From the NCBI RefSeq assembly GCF_030295745.1, contig NZ_AP027291.1, positions 744,001 through 808,000 of the forward strand: a stretch of DNA of 64,000 nt. The letters run 5' to 3'. Source of the DNA: Mycolicibacterium sp. TUM20985. Lineage in GTDB: Bacteria; Actinomycetota; Actinomycetes; Mycobacteriales; Mycobacteriaceae. A model generated the notes under the pieces. The model was not told the DNA's origin and did not search any database. It worked only from the letters and a program-made list of their open reading frames with translations. A program made the position numbers and the translations under genes. Below, in pieces: positions 16,401 to 24,810 of this stretch. How positions within the stretch are numbered: position 1 is the stretch's first letter; each line of letters opens with the position of its first letter.

Positions 16401-17518
16401 TCAAGACCGAACTCTGCGAGCGTTTCGGTATCGAGTATCCGATCTTCGTGTTCACGCCGTCGGAGAAGGTGGCGGCGGCGGTCACCCGTGCAGGTGGGCT
16501 CGGAGTGCTCGGCTGCGTGCGATTCAACCACGCCGATGATCTCGAAGCCGTCCTGCAATGGATGGACGCCAACACCGACGGCAAGCCCTACGGTGTGGAC
16601 ATCGTCATGCCGGCGAAGGTGCCCACCGAGGGCAGCAGCGTCGACATCAACAAGCTGATCCCGCAGGACATGCGCGACTTCGTCGACAAGACGCTCGCCG
16701 ATCTGGGTGTCCCACCGCTGGCCGATGACGAGGAGCGCTCGGAAGGCGTTCTGGGATGGCTGCATTCAGTTGCCCGGTCACACGTCGAGGTTGCGCTCAA
16801 GCATCCGATCAAGCTGATCGCCAATGCGCTGGGAACCCCGCCCAAGGACGTCATCGAGCAGGTGCATGCCGCGGGCGTCCCGGTGGCCGCCCTGGCGGGT
16901 AGCGCAAAGCACGCCCAGCGGCATCTCGACATCGGCGTCGACATCGTCATCGCGCAGGGACACGAGGCGGGCGGCCACACGGGCGAGATCGCCTCGATGG
17001 TGCTGGTACCCGAAGTCGTCGACGCACTCGACGGCAAGGCGGCCGTGTTGGCCGCAGGTGGCATCGGCTCGGGCCGCCAGGTCGCAGCGGCGCTCGCCCT
17101 CGGCGCCCAGGGGGTATGGATGGGCTCGGCCTTCCTCACCGCCGCCGAATACGACCTCGGCGAACGCCTGCCGTCCGGACGTTCGGTGATCCAGGAGGCG
17201 ATGCTGGCCGCCACGTCGAGTGACACCGTCCGGCGGCGCATCTACACCGGCAAACCGGCGCGACTACTCAAGAGTCGCTGGACCGACGCCTGGGACGCCG
17301 ACGGCGCCCCCGAGCCACTGCCGATGCCGTTACAGAACATCCTCGTCAGTGAAGCGCACCAACGGATGAGCGAGTCGGCGGATCCGACGACCGTGGCGAT
17401 GCCCGTCGGGCAGATCGTCGGGCGGATGAACGAGATCCGGCCCGTCGCAGACATCATGGCCGAGCTCGTATCGGGCTTCGAGGACGCCACCCGCCGCCTC
17501 GACGACATCCGGGGCTGA
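16397..17518 (+). CDS. Nitronate monooxygenase-family FMN protein
   Basis: A 373-residue flavin TIM-barrel protein of the 2-nitropropane dioxygenase/nitronate monooxygenase family, with the family motif QGHEAGGHTGE (about residue 191) and AAGGIGSGRQVAAALALGAQGVWMG for FMN phosphate binding. IpdC of the cholesterol ring C/D pathway belongs to the same superfamily, but this protein differs from what I recall of IpdC, so the role is unassigned. It overlaps fadD19 by 4 bp and is cotranscribed from the KstR-controlled promoter. A strong hairpin terminator follows. Confidence 0.88.
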   Translation: MIKTELCERFGIEYPIFVFTPSEKVAAAVTRAGGLGVLGCVRFNHADDLEAVLQWMDANTDGKPYGVDIVMPAKVPTEGSSVDINKLIPQDMRDFVDKTLADLGVPPLADDEERSEGVLGWLHSVARSHVEVALKHPIKLIANALGTPPKDVIEQVHAAGVPVAALAGSAKHAQRHLDIGVDIVIAQGHEAGGHTGEIASMVLVPEVVDALDGKAAVLAAGGIGSGRQVAAALALGAQGVWMGSAFLTAAEYDLGERLPSGRSVIQEAMLAATSSDTVRRRIYTGKPARLLKSRWTDAWDADGAPEPLPMPLQNILVSEAHQRMSESADPTTVAMPVGQIVGRMNEIRPVADIMAELVSGFEDATRRLDDIRG

Positions 17519-17525
17519 GACGCCG

Positions 17526-17562
17526 AACGCCGCCACGGTGCTCGAAGCACCATGGCGGCGTT
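17526..17562. terminator. Bidirectional hairpin terminator
   Basis: The left arm AACGCCGCCA-C-GGTGCT and right arm AGCACC-A-TGGCGGCGTT form a 16-pair stem with one internal mismatch and a 3-nt loop (CGA). It lies between the convergent ends of the nitronate monooxygenase-like gene (17518) and the lipoprotein gene (17578). No T-run follows on either strand, as is common in mycobacteria. Confidence 0.8.
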
Positions 17563-17577
17563 GGCCATTCGGCCCGA

Positions 17578-18285
17578 TCAGCCGATGGTGGTGTCGCTGT
17601 CGATCTTCTCGGTCGCGGCGGCGAGCACGTCACCCGCGGCCTCCGGTCCGTCGACGTTCAGCTGCAGTACGTACAACCCGTCGGCGGCGGGAATCACCAC
17701 GGTCTTCTGCGCAATGAAACGCGTTGCGCCGTCCCGGGTGTACGTGCCACCGAGCACGTACGCCGGGTAGTCGCCCAGAGTGCTCGTCTCACCCTCGTTG
17801 CCGGGCTTGTAGTCGGGGAGGTTGTTCAGCTCGCCCGGCGCGAGGTCGATGATCTGCTGCGGGTCGACATTCCCGGTCAGCTTGGACATCAACGCGACGA
17901 TGTTCGGCGGGTCGGCTTCGAATTCCGGGCCGGTGTAGATGATGGCGCCGTAGGCGTACTCGGGCGCCTCTTCGGGGCTCAGCGGTTGCCAGCCGTCCGG
18001 GACGGGGAGGTTGACCGCAGGCGCGGCGGGATCACCCATCTTGACCCCGATCTCCTGAATGTCGTTCTCCTTGATGTAGTCCGCAATCGTCGGATTCGGA
18101 CCTGCCGCCTGCTCGGTGGTCTCGGACACCTTCGGCTTCTTGGAGGTCGTCGATTCGGTCGACGACGACTTGCTCGTGCTCGAACTGCTGGACGTCGCGG
18201 TGGTCGTATCCGAGCCGCAGCCGGACAGGACGACGGCAAGCGCGGTGGCGGCCGCAGCCACACCGGTGAGGGCCGATGCTCTCAT
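17578..18285 (-). CDS. LpqN/LpqT-type lipoprotein
   Basis: A 235-residue exported lipoprotein. The signal sequence ends in a lipobox VVLSGC with cysteine at residue 23, followed by a Ser/Thr-rich linker (residues about 27-50). The C-terminal domain carries the segments TIADYIKENDIQEIGVK and NLPVPDGWQPL, typical of mycobacterial LpqN/LpqT/MTC28-like cell-envelope proteins. ATG at 18285 has GAGGAG about 8 nt upstream. In M. tuberculosis, as I recall, this interval between fadD17 and fadD19 is filled by PE_PGRS and related genes instead. Confidence 0.85.
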   Translation of the reverse strand: MRASALTGVAAAATALAVVLSGCGSDTTTATSSSSSTSKSSSTESTTSKKPKVSETTEQAAGPNPTIADYIKENDIQEIGVKMGDPAAPAVNLPVPDGWQPLSPEEAPEYAYGAIIYTGPEFEADPPNIVALMSKLTGNVDPQQIIDLAPGELNNLPDYKPGNEGETSTLGDYPAYVLGGTYTRDGATRFIAQKTVVIPAADGLYVLQLNVDGPEAAGDVLAAATEKIDSDTTIG

Positions 18286-18670
18286 GTGTTGACTCCTCGT
18301 ATTCGGATGCTTCACTCGTGGAGACTGCTGGCAAGCGAGAAGGCTGTCCAATCCGCGGAGAATCGTAGCTCAAAACGTGCCTTGTACAGGGTGAGTATTT
18401 CTACTCGACTTTGATCTAAGTAAGTCTTGTGGTTCGTCGGGTCGAGGTGTCATCGACTGCTGGTGTTTGCTCGCATGGCTATTTCAGCGTCGGGACGGTT
18501 TCGCCGTCGAATGAACCCGTTCGTCAACGGCTTCCGCGTGTCCGTCGTGTCCGCTTCGTTCACGACGCGCCGCGGGTAGCGGCCTACCGCGCCTTGGATG
18601 AACGGCTGTTGGGCCTGGCGATACCAGTCGAGGAGGGCCCGCACGACGAGGTGGCGCTGCCGGCCAGACG
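18286..18670. other. 385-bp gap without a supported gene
   Basis: This gap holds the promoter of the LpqN-like lipoprotein gene near its left side. The rest is the downstream flank of fadD17. Open frames that cross it on both strands extend into fadD17 and have arginine-rich, low-complexity translations, so they look like frame shadows. No tRNA, KstR site or clear hairpin was seen. Confidence 0.5.
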
Positions 18671-20191
18671 CTATCGAACGATGGGGTGCACCGGGTCGCG
18701 GCAGTCCAGGGCCTCCGCCGACAACAGTCGCTTGAGGACCTTGAACGTCTCGGTGCGCGGCAGCGCGGTGCAGACCCGCACGAACCTCGGCCACTGCTTG
18801 GGCCCCAGATCGGCTTGGCGGGTGAGGAAGTCGGCGAACTCGTCGGCGTCGAACGTCGCGCCGGGGATCAACACCAGCGCAGCCATCACCCGGTCTCCGA
18901 CGTGCGGATCGGGGATGGCGTAGACGGCGGCTTCCAGAACGTCATCGTGCCGCGACAAAATTCGTTCGATCGGGGCAGTGCCCAGATTCTCGCCGTCGAC
19001 GCGCATCCAGTCGCCGAGCCGGCCGGCGAAGTAGACGTAGCCCGCGTCGTCGCAGTACGCGAGATCGCCGCTGTGATAGACCCCGCCGTGCATCCGCTCC
19101 TGCTCGGCGCCCTCGTCGCGGTAGTACCCGCGGAACCAGCCCCGGCCCGTCGGATTGACCAACTCGCCCACCTTTCCGGCTGGGCATGGCTCGCCGGTCT
19201 CCACGTCGAGGATCGCGATCTCGTCGGTCAGGGGTCCGAGTGAGCCGTCGGGAGTGTCCGGGGTCCGAGCGATCGCGACGCCCCCCTCGGTCGAACCGAA
19301 TCCGTCGACCACGTAGGCGCCGAACCTCTCGGCGAACAGCGGTAGATCACGGGGCGCGCCCTCGTTGCCGTACATGAACCGCAGCGGGTTGTCGGCATCG
19401 TCGTCACGGGGTGGGGTGGCCAGGACGTAGGAAAGTGGCTTGCCGACGTAGTTGGCGTAGGTCGCCCCATAGCGGCGGATGTCGGGAATGAATTGCGACG
19501 CGGAGAACTTGCGCCGCAAGGCAATCGAGCCGCGGGCCGCAGCTGCGACCGCCCAACCCGCCATGATGGCGTTGGAGTGGAACAGGGGCATGGATAGGTA
19601 GAACGTGTCATCGCGGCCGAGCCCGAACCGTGTCGACAGCATGGCACCCGGGAACGCCACCTTGTCATGGGTGACACGCACCGCCTTGGGCTCCCCGCTG
19701 GTGCCGGACGTGAAGATCAGCATGAACAGGTCGTCGGGGTGGGTGTCGGCGAACGTCACCGGCGTACCGCTGAAACTCGCCAATTCGGCTGCCCATTGCG
19801 GTGATTCGACGTCGAGGCACGGGATGCCGTCGGGGAGACCGTCGGCGACGGCGGCCACGTCATCGGTCAGCACCAGCTGGCAGTCGGCGCGCGTCACGTC
19901 GCGGGCGAACGCCTCACCCCGTCGCGTCGGATTGAGGCCGACGGTCACCAGTCCGCTGAGACCGGCTGCCACCAGCACCGACGAGAAGAAGGTGGTGTTG
20001 CCCAGCATCAGCCCGACGTGCGGTGGCTTGGCCGGGTCGAGGCGCGCGGTGAGGGCCGCGGCCACCTCCGCGCCGGCCCGCAGGTGATCACGCCAGCAGA
20101 CGAAGGAATCACCCTCGTGCACACCTCGATCGGTGACCTCGACCAGCGGCGCGAGCAGCTCCGTGACGGTGGGATGGTCTTCTTCGGTCAC
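18671..20191 (-). CDS. fadD17: Acyl-CoA ligase FadD17
   Basis: A 506-residue ANL-family ligase matching FadD17 (Rv3506) in position and length. The AMP-binding loop is LIFTSGTSGEPKAVR (about residue 165); the adenylate-binding YVVDGFGSTEGG and the hinge GRLGDWMRVDGENLG follow. FadD17 activates steroid carboxylates with a shortened (C24) side chain, judging from published work on this cluster. It is the last gene of the fadE26-fadE27-fadD17 operon, starting 8 bp after fadE27, under the KstR operator at 22572. Confidence 0.92.
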   Translation of the reverse strand: MTEEDHPTVTELLAPLVEVTDRGVHEGDSFVCWRDHLRAGAEVAAALTARLDPAKPPHVGLMLGNTTFFSSVLVAAGLSGLVTVGLNPTRRGEAFARDVTRADCQLVLTDDVAAVADGLPDGIPCLDVESPQWAAELASFSGTPVTFADTHPDDLFMLIFTSGTSGEPKAVRVTHDKVAFPGAMLSTRFGLGRDDTFYLSMPLFHSNAIMAGWAVAAAARGSIALRRKFSASQFIPDIRRYGATYANYVGKPLSYVLATPPRDDDADNPLRFMYGNEGAPRDLPLFAERFGAYVVDGFGSTEGGVAIARTPDTPDGSLGPLTDEIAILDVETGEPCPAGKVGELVNPTGRGWFRGYYRDEGAEQERMHGGVYHSGDLAYCDDAGYVYFAGRLGDWMRVDGENLGTAPIERILSRHDDVLEAAVYAIPDPHVGDRVMAALVLIPGATFDADEFADFLTRQADLGPKQWPRFVRVCTALPRTETFKVLKRLLSAEALDCRDPVHPIVR

Positions 20192-20199
20192 CCTTGAGC

Positions 20200-21297
20200 T
20201 CAGGCTGGTGTCTCGGCCAGCTCACGGCCGATGCGTAACAGCTGTCCGGTGGCGCCGCCGACGGCGAACTCGGTCTGCTTGGCGGCGAGGAAGTAACGGT
20301 GTACGGGGTGGTCGGTGTCGATGCCCACCCCGCCGTGGACGTGCACCGTGGTGTGGGCGACCCGGTGGCCCGCTTCGGCTGCCCAGAACGCCGCCGTCCC
20401 CACCTCGAGTTCGGCGGGCAGATCCTCCGACAGGAGCCAAGCCGCCTGGGTGAGCGTCAGCCGGAGGCCCTTGACGTCGATGTACCCGTCGGCGAGTCGC
20501 TGGCCCACGGCCTGGAAGCTGCCGATGGGACGGTCGAACTGGTGACGTTCCCTGGCGTACTCCGCGGTCAGCTCCAGCGCCCGCTCGAGTACGCCGAGCT
20601 GAAAGGCGCTGCGGCCGAGTGCATTCCGAGTGACGAGCCAGGTCAGGACCTCTTCGCTGCCGACGACGCGATCGGCAGCGACGTCGACGCTCGACAGTTC
20701 CAGGTGGCCGACACTGCCGTGCCCGGTGGTGTCGAGTGAGCTGACGGAGGCGCCGGAGTCGCCCGCCGCGACGAGGAAGACCCGGGTGCCCGAATCCGTC
20801 TCGGCGGGCACCAGGAACGCGTCGGCGACGGGACCGTACCCGACCAGCGCCCTGGAGCCGGTGAGCCGGAAGCCCTCACCGGTGGCCTGGGCCTGCACCG
20901 GTCCCTGTCCCATCTCGCCGTCGAGCGCAATGGTCAGGATCTTCGCACCCTCTACCGCGGGCACTGCCCAATCGCGTTGCAAGGATTCGGATCCGAACCT
21001 TGCCAGTGCACCCGCGGCGAGTACGACGGACTCGAGGTAGGGCACCGCCGCGATCTGACGGCCGAGTGCGACGAGCACGGCGGTCTCCTCCAGCACCCCG
21101 AAGCCGCCGCCGCCCAACGATTCCGGCGCTGTCGTGGAGAGGATGTCGGCACCGATCAACTTGGACCAGAGGTCGCGGTCGAAGCGCTCGTCGAGCTTGT
21201 CCAGCTCGCGTTGGCGGTCGGGTGTGCACACCGAGTCGACGATCGAGCGAGCGAGGCCGCCAAGGTCATTCGCGGCCTCGGTGGTGGTGAAGTCCAT
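20200..21297 (-). CDS. fadE27: Acyl-CoA dehydrogenase subunit FadE27 (ChsE5)
   Basis: A 365-residue acyl-CoA dehydrogenase-fold protein. Its C-terminal signature HVHGGVGIDTDHPVHRYF is that of the subunit pairing with a catalytic partner. FadE26-FadE27 (ChsE4-ChsE5) form an alpha2-beta2 enzyme that dehydrogenates C26 and C24 steroid acyl-CoAs. The frame is open far upstream, but ATG at 21297 (MDFTTTEAAND) is the correct start because the extension overlaps fadE26. It is 32 bp downstream of fadE26. Confidence 0.93.
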   Translation of the reverse strand: MDFTTTEAANDLGGLARSIVDSVCTPDRQRELDKLDERFDRDLWSKLIGADILSTTAPESLGGGGFGVLEETAVLVALGRQIAAVPYLESVVLAAGALARFGSESLQRDWAVPAVEGAKILTIALDGEMGQGPVQAQATGEGFRLTGSRALVGYGPVADAFLVPAETDSGTRVFLVAAGDSGASVSSLDTTGHGSVGHLELSSVDVAADRVVGSEEVLTWLVTRNALGRSAFQLGVLERALELTAEYARERHQFDRPIGSFQAVGQRLADGYIDVKGLRLTLTQAAWLLSEDLPAELEVGTAAFWAAEAGHRVAHTTVHVHGGVGIDTDHPVHRYFLAAKQTEFAVGGATGQLLRIGRELAETPA

Positions 21298-21329
21298 GTT
21301 CGTCCTTAGTCTGTTCGAGGGCTCGCGGG

Positions 21330-22514
21330 CTAGCGGTTGACCCTGGGTAGCCCCAGGGCGACCATGCCGATGATGTCGCGCTGGATCTCGTTGGTACCGC
21401 CACCGAAGGTGAGGATGAGACACGACCGGTGCATCCGTTCGATGCGGCCGCGCAGCAGCGCGCCAGGGGAGTCTGCCCGCAGGGTGGCGGCGGTGCCGAG
21501 CACCTCCATCAGCAAGCGGTAGGCCTCCGTGGCCATCTCGGTGCCGTACACCTTGGCCGCCGAGGCGTCGGCGGGTGACGGCGAAGCGTCGGTCGCGGAG
21601 GCGAGTTCCCAGTTGATGAGCTTGAGCACCTCGCCCTTGGCGTGAACCCGAGCGAGGTTGAGCTGCACCCACTCCGAGTCGATCAGGCGCTTGCCGTGGA
21701 CGTCCTTGGTGTTCTGGGCCCACTCCCGCACCGCGCCGAGGGCGGCGAAGATCGGCTGCGCGGACACCAGTGCGACCCGCTCGTGGTTGAGCTGGTTGGT
21801 CACCAGTTTCCAGCCGGCGTTCTCTTCGCCGACCAGGTTGCTGGTCGGGATGCGGACGTCCTGGTAGTAGGTCGCGCTCGTGTCGACGCCGGCCATGGTG
21901 TGCACGGGCGTCCAGGAGAAGCCCTCGGCGGTCGTCGGCATGATGAGCATCGAGATGCCGCGGTGCTTCTTCGCCTCGGGGTTGGTGCGGACGGCCAGCC
22001 ACACGTAGTCCGCGTAGGCGATCAGGCTGGTCCACATCTTCTGCCCGTTGACGACGTAGTCGTCGCCGTCGCGCACCGCGGTGGTGCGCAGCGCGGCGAG
22101 ATCGGTGCCAGCGCCGGGTTCGGAGTAGCCGATCGAGAAGTGCAACTCACCGGCGGCGATCTTGGGGAGGAAGAACTTCTTCTGCTCCTCGGTGCCGAAC
22201 GCCATGATCGTCGGCGCCACGCTGTTGATCGTCAGGAACGGCACCGGCACGTTGGCGATGGAGGCCTCGTCGTTGAAGATCAGCCCGTCCATCGGGCTGC
22301 GCGCCTGCCCACCGAACTCCTTGGGCCAGGACAGCGTCAGCCAGCCGTCCTTGCCCATCTGCGCGACGGTGTCGCGGTACACGCTGCCGCGGCCCATCTC
22401 GCCACCGTCGCCCGCGCCCAGCGCCTCGGCTCGTTCGGGGGTCATCAGCTTGGTGAAGTACGAGCGCAACTCGCGGCGCAAATCCTCTTGCTCGGGGCTG
22501 TAGCCGATCCGCAT
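21330..22514 (-). CDS. fadE26: Acyl-CoA dehydrogenase subunit FadE26 (ChsE4)
   Basis: A 394-residue acyl-CoA dehydrogenase with FSIGYSEPGAGTDLAALRT (FAD and substrate region) and the C-terminal LTFGGGTNEIQRDIIG. It is the partner of FadE27 in the heterotetrameric ChsE4-ChsE5 enzyme for the first dehydrogenation of sterol side-chain CoA thioesters. ATG at 22514 (MRIGYSPEQ) is preferred; an ATG five codons upstream (22529) is also possible. It is the first gene of the minus-strand operon, divergent from fdxD across a shared KstR site. Confidence 0.93.
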   Translation of the reverse strand: MRIGYSPEQEDLRRELRSYFTKLMTPERAEALGAGDGGEMGRGSVYRDTVAQMGKDGWLTLSWPKEFGGQARSPMDGLIFNDEASIANVPVPFLTINSVAPTIMAFGTEEQKKFFLPKIAAGELHFSIGYSEPGAGTDLAALRTTAVRDGDDYVVNGQKMWTSLIAYADYVWLAVRTNPEAKKHRGISMLIMPTTAEGFSWTPVHTMAGVDTSATYYQDVRIPTSNLVGEENAGWKLVTNQLNHERVALVSAQPIFAALGAVREWAQNTKDVHGKRLIDSEWVQLNLARVHAKGEVLKLINWELASATDASPSPADASAAKVYGTEMATEAYRLLMEVLGTAATLRADSPGALLRGRIERMHRSCLILTFGGGTNEIQRDIIGMVALGLPRVNR

Positions 22515-22571
22515 CGCTGCCGTCCTCATCTGTTCTGCTCGTCGCCGAGGGTACCCATGGTCCTCCCCGGT

Positions 22572-22585
22572 TGTAACACGTTCTA
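22572..22585. promoter_or_regulatory. KstR operator between fadE26 and fdxD
   Basis: TGTAACACGTTCTA fits the KstR consensus. TAGTCT at 22584-22589 is a plausible -10 box for fdxD, placed as in the other KstR promoters here, but the -35 region is poor. It lies 58 nt from fadE26 and 77 nt from fdxD. Confidence 0.85.
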
Positions 22586-22661
22586 GTCTTGGAATCCAGG
22601 CGCGGTTATTCTGGGCCGACGCTGGGCGGGACGTCCGCACTTCAAAGCCGAGGAGATCCTC

Positions 22662-22853
22662 ATGCGAGTCGAGGTCGATCGTGACCGATGTGAAGGCAAC
22701 GCCGTGTGCGTGGGCATTGCCCCCGACCTGTTCGATCTGGACGACGAGGACTATGCGGTGATCAAGGTCGACGCGGTGCCCGCCGACCAAGAGGCACTGG
22801 CCGAGCAGTCCATCGCCGAATGCCCCAGGGCCGCCCTCATCCGCAGAGACTAG
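22662..22853 (+). CDS. fdxD: 3Fe-4S-type ferredoxin FdxD
   Basis: A 63-residue ferredoxin corresponding to Rv3503c. The cluster motif is C10-x2-N13-x2-C16 with a later CP (AECPRAAL). The usual histidine or cysteine at the variable fourth position is asparagine, which should affect redox potential. It is a likely electron donor for P450s or other oxygenases of the sterol pathway. GAGGAGA at 22650-22656 is the ribosome-binding site. It is followed after 13 bp by hsd4A, so both form one KstR-controlled operon. Confidence 0.92.
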   Translation: MRVEVDRDRCEGNAVCVGIAPDLFDLDDEDYAVIKVDAVPADQEALAEQSIAECPRAALIRRD

Positions 22854-22866
22854 AGGTAGTCATAAA

Positions 22867-23787
22867 TTGAGCACGGAAACGAATTCGACTGATCTCTCCG
22901 GATTGGTCGCGGTGGTGACGGGTGCGGCCGCCGGGCTGGGCCGCGCCGAGGCGATCGGGTTGGCGAGGGTGGGCGCGACCGTCGTCGTCAACGACATTCA
23001 GACGGCGCTCGATCAGTCCGACGTACTCGACGAGATCACTGCCGCGGGGTCCAAGGGCGTGGCCGTCGCGGGTGACATCAGCGCCCGCAGCACGGCCGAC
23101 GAACTGGTCGCTACGGCGGACGGTCTCGGTGGGCTGTCGATCGTGGTGAACAACGCGGGCATCACCCGCGACCGGATGCTCTTCAACATGACCGACGAGG
23201 ACTGGGATGCCGTCATCGCCGTGCATCTCCGCGGTCACTTCCTGCTGACCCGCAACGCCGCGACGTACTGGCGCGACAAGGCGAAGGACAACGGCGGGAC
23301 GGTCTACGGACGGCTGATCAACACCTCGTCGGAGGCAGGCCTCGCGGGTCCGGTCGGCCAAGCCAACTACGGGGCGGCCAAGGCAGGCATCACGGCGCTG
23401 ACCCTGACCGCAGCGCGGGGGCTGAGCCGCTACGGCGTCCGTGCCAACGCCATCGCCCCGCGGGCCAGGACGGCGATGACGGCCGACGTCTTCGGCGACG
23501 CCCCTGCACTCGAGGCGGGCCAGATCGACGGCCTCTCGCCCGAGCACGTCGTCACGCTCGTCCAGTTCCTCGCCTCGCCGGCGTCCGAGGCGGTCAACGG
23601 TCAGCTGTTCATCGTCTACGGTCCGACGGTGACGCTCGTCGCGGCGCCGACCGCCGAGAAGCACTTCACCGCGGGCTCTGATGCCTGGGTCCCCGATGAT
23701 CTCGGCCGCACGCTCGGCGGGTACTTTGCTGACCGCGACCCGGAACTCGGTTTCTCGGCCAACGGGTTGATGTCCTCGCGAGACTGA
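22867..23787 (+). CDS. hsd4A: Hsd4A-type SDR (17-beta-hydroxysteroid / 3-hydroxyacyl-CoA dehydrogenase)
   Basis: A 306-residue classical SDR with VTGAAAGLGRAEA, VVNNAG and the catalytic S...YGAAK. It corresponds to Rv3502c/Hsd4A, reported in M. neoaurum to act both on the 17-hydroxyl and as a beta-hydroxyacyl-CoA dehydrogenase in side-chain degradation (from memory). The start is TTG at 22867, with AGAGGTAG upstream (22852-22859). The stop codon lies in a small palindrome (23779-23795). It is cotranscribed with fdxD. Confidence 0.9.
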   Translation: MSTETNSTDLSGLVAVVTGAAAGLGRAEAIGLARVGATVVVNDIQTALDQSDVLDEITAAGSKGVAVAGDISARSTADELVATADGLGGLSIVVNNAGITRDRMLFNMTDEDWDAVIAVHLRGHFLLTRNAATYWRDKAKDNGGTVYGRLINTSSEAGLAGPVGQANYGAAKAGITALTLTAARGLSRYGVRANAIAPRARTAMTADVFGDAPALEAGQIDGLSPEHVVTLVQFLASPASEAVNGQLFIVYGPTVTLVAAPTAEKHFTAGSDAWVPDDLGRTLGGYFADRDPELGFSANGLMSSRD

Positions 23788-23817
23788 CAGTCTCGGTTGT
23801 CAAGCTGCTGCGTGCGC

Positions 23818-23831
23818 TAGAACACGTTACA
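23818..23831. promoter_or_regulatory. KstR operator upstream of mce4, distal
   Basis: TAGAACACGTTACA fits the consensus exactly and is identical in sequence to the kshA operator. It lies 31 bp after hsd4A and 89 bp upstream of the second site at 23907. No convincing promoter boxes surround it, so it may be an auxiliary site or serve a second mce4 promoter. Confidence 0.8.
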
Positions 23832-23898
23832 GAATGACCTAGGTCACACTTGCTTTGACCAGGACGAATGCATCCGTGGAAGTGCGATTTACGGACCT

Positions 23899-23928
23899 TT
23901 GACACTGCGAACGTGTTCTAGTTAATAT
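23899..23928 (+). promoter_or_regulatory. mce4 promoter with KstR operator in the spacer
   Basis: TTGACA (23899-23904) and TAATAT (23923-23928) form a near-consensus sigma-A promoter with an 18-bp spacer. The spacer contains the KstR-like site at 23907-23920, which has AACGTGTTCTA but a G in place of the first consensus T. Repressor binding there would block RNA polymerase directly. The predicted mRNA start at about 23935 gives a leader of about 110 nt before yrbE4A. Confidence 0.8.
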
Positions 23929-24045
23929 GATCCGGCTCACTAGAGCAACGCTTAGCCAAGGGGTGGAGAGGTCGTTGCGGCCCGTGCTCTTGAATCATTC
24001 GCCTCACGCACGTCCCGACCGCCCGACCCGAGAATGGAGTCCAGG

Positions 24046-24810
24046 TTGAAGGAGCAGCTGATGGCTCCGGCGCGGGCCGTTGGCGGTTTCTTCGAGATGT
24101 CGCTGGACACCTTCGTCAAGATCTTCCGAAGGCCGTTTCAGTTTCGTGAGTTCCTCGAACAGACGTGGATGATCGCGCGGGTATCGCTGATCCCGACGCT
24201 CCTGGTCGCCATCCCTTTCACGGTGTTGGTGGCCTTCACGCTCAACATCCTGCTTCGCGAGCTCGGCGCTGCCGACCTCTCCGGCGCGGGCACCGCCTTC
24301 GGCACCATCACTCAGCTCGGCCCCGTGGTCACGGTGCTGGTCGTCGCCGGCGCAGGTGCGACGGCGATCTGCGCGGACCTCGGTGCACGCACCATCCGCG
24401 AAGAGATCGACGCGATGCGCGTGCTCGGCATCGATCCGATCCAGCGCCTCGTGGTACCGCGGGTGCTCGCCTCCACGCTGGTGGCGCTGCTGCTCAACGG
24501 ACTCGTGTGCGCGATCGGCATCGCCGGCGGCTACGTATTCTCGGTCTTCCTTCAAGGCGTCAACCCGGGCGCCTTCATCAACGGGCTGACGATCCTCACC
24601 GGGCTCGGTGAGCTGGTGCTCGCGATGTTCAAGGCCCTGCTGTTCGGTTTGATGGCCGGGCTGGTCGGCTGCTACCGCGGTCTCACGGTCAAGGGCGGCC
24701 CGAAGGGCGTCGGCGTCGCGGTCAACGAGACCGTGGTCTACGCCTTCATCTGTCTGTTCGTGATCAACGTGATCCTGACGGCGGTCGGGGTCAGGGTGCT
24801 GGCGCGATGA
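24046..24810 (+). CDS. yrbE4A: Mce4 importer permease YrbE4A
   Basis: A 254-residue MlaE/YrbE-family membrane permease with about five hydrophobic segments and the conserved loop ADLGARTIREEIDAMRVLGIDP. With YrbE4B it forms the inner-membrane channel of the Mce4 cholesterol importer. TTG at 24046 gives MKEQLMAPARAVGG, which aligns with the M. tuberculosis N-terminus as I recall it and has GGAG at 24036-24039; ATGs at 24034 and 24061 are alternatives. The TGA stop is overlapped by a repeated mini-ORF that leads into yrbE4B. Confidence 0.93.
   Translation: MKEQLMAPARAVGGFFEMSLDTFVKIFRRPFQFREFLEQTWMIARVSLIPTLLVAIPFTVLVAFTLNILLRELGAADLSGAGTAFGTITQLGPVVTVLVVAGAGATAICADLGARTIREEIDAMRVLGIDPIQRLVVPRVLASTLVALLLNGLVCAIGIAGGYVFSVFLQGVNPGAFINGLTILTGLGELVLAMFKALLFGLMAGLVGCYRGLTVKGGPKGVGVAVNETVVYAFICLFVINVILTAVGVRVLAR

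Noticed and set aside
18429..18923. Plus-strand and minus-strand open frames in the gap left of fadD17
   Set aside because: They run into fadD17 in wrong frames and have low-complexity, Arg/Ser-rich translations. No start signal or motif supports either.
23779..23795. Hairpin CGAGACTG-A-CAGTCTCG as the hsd4A terminator
   Set aside because: The palindrome is perfect, but it includes the stop codon, has an impractically small loop unless shortened, and is not followed by a T-run. Evidence is too weak for a terminator call.
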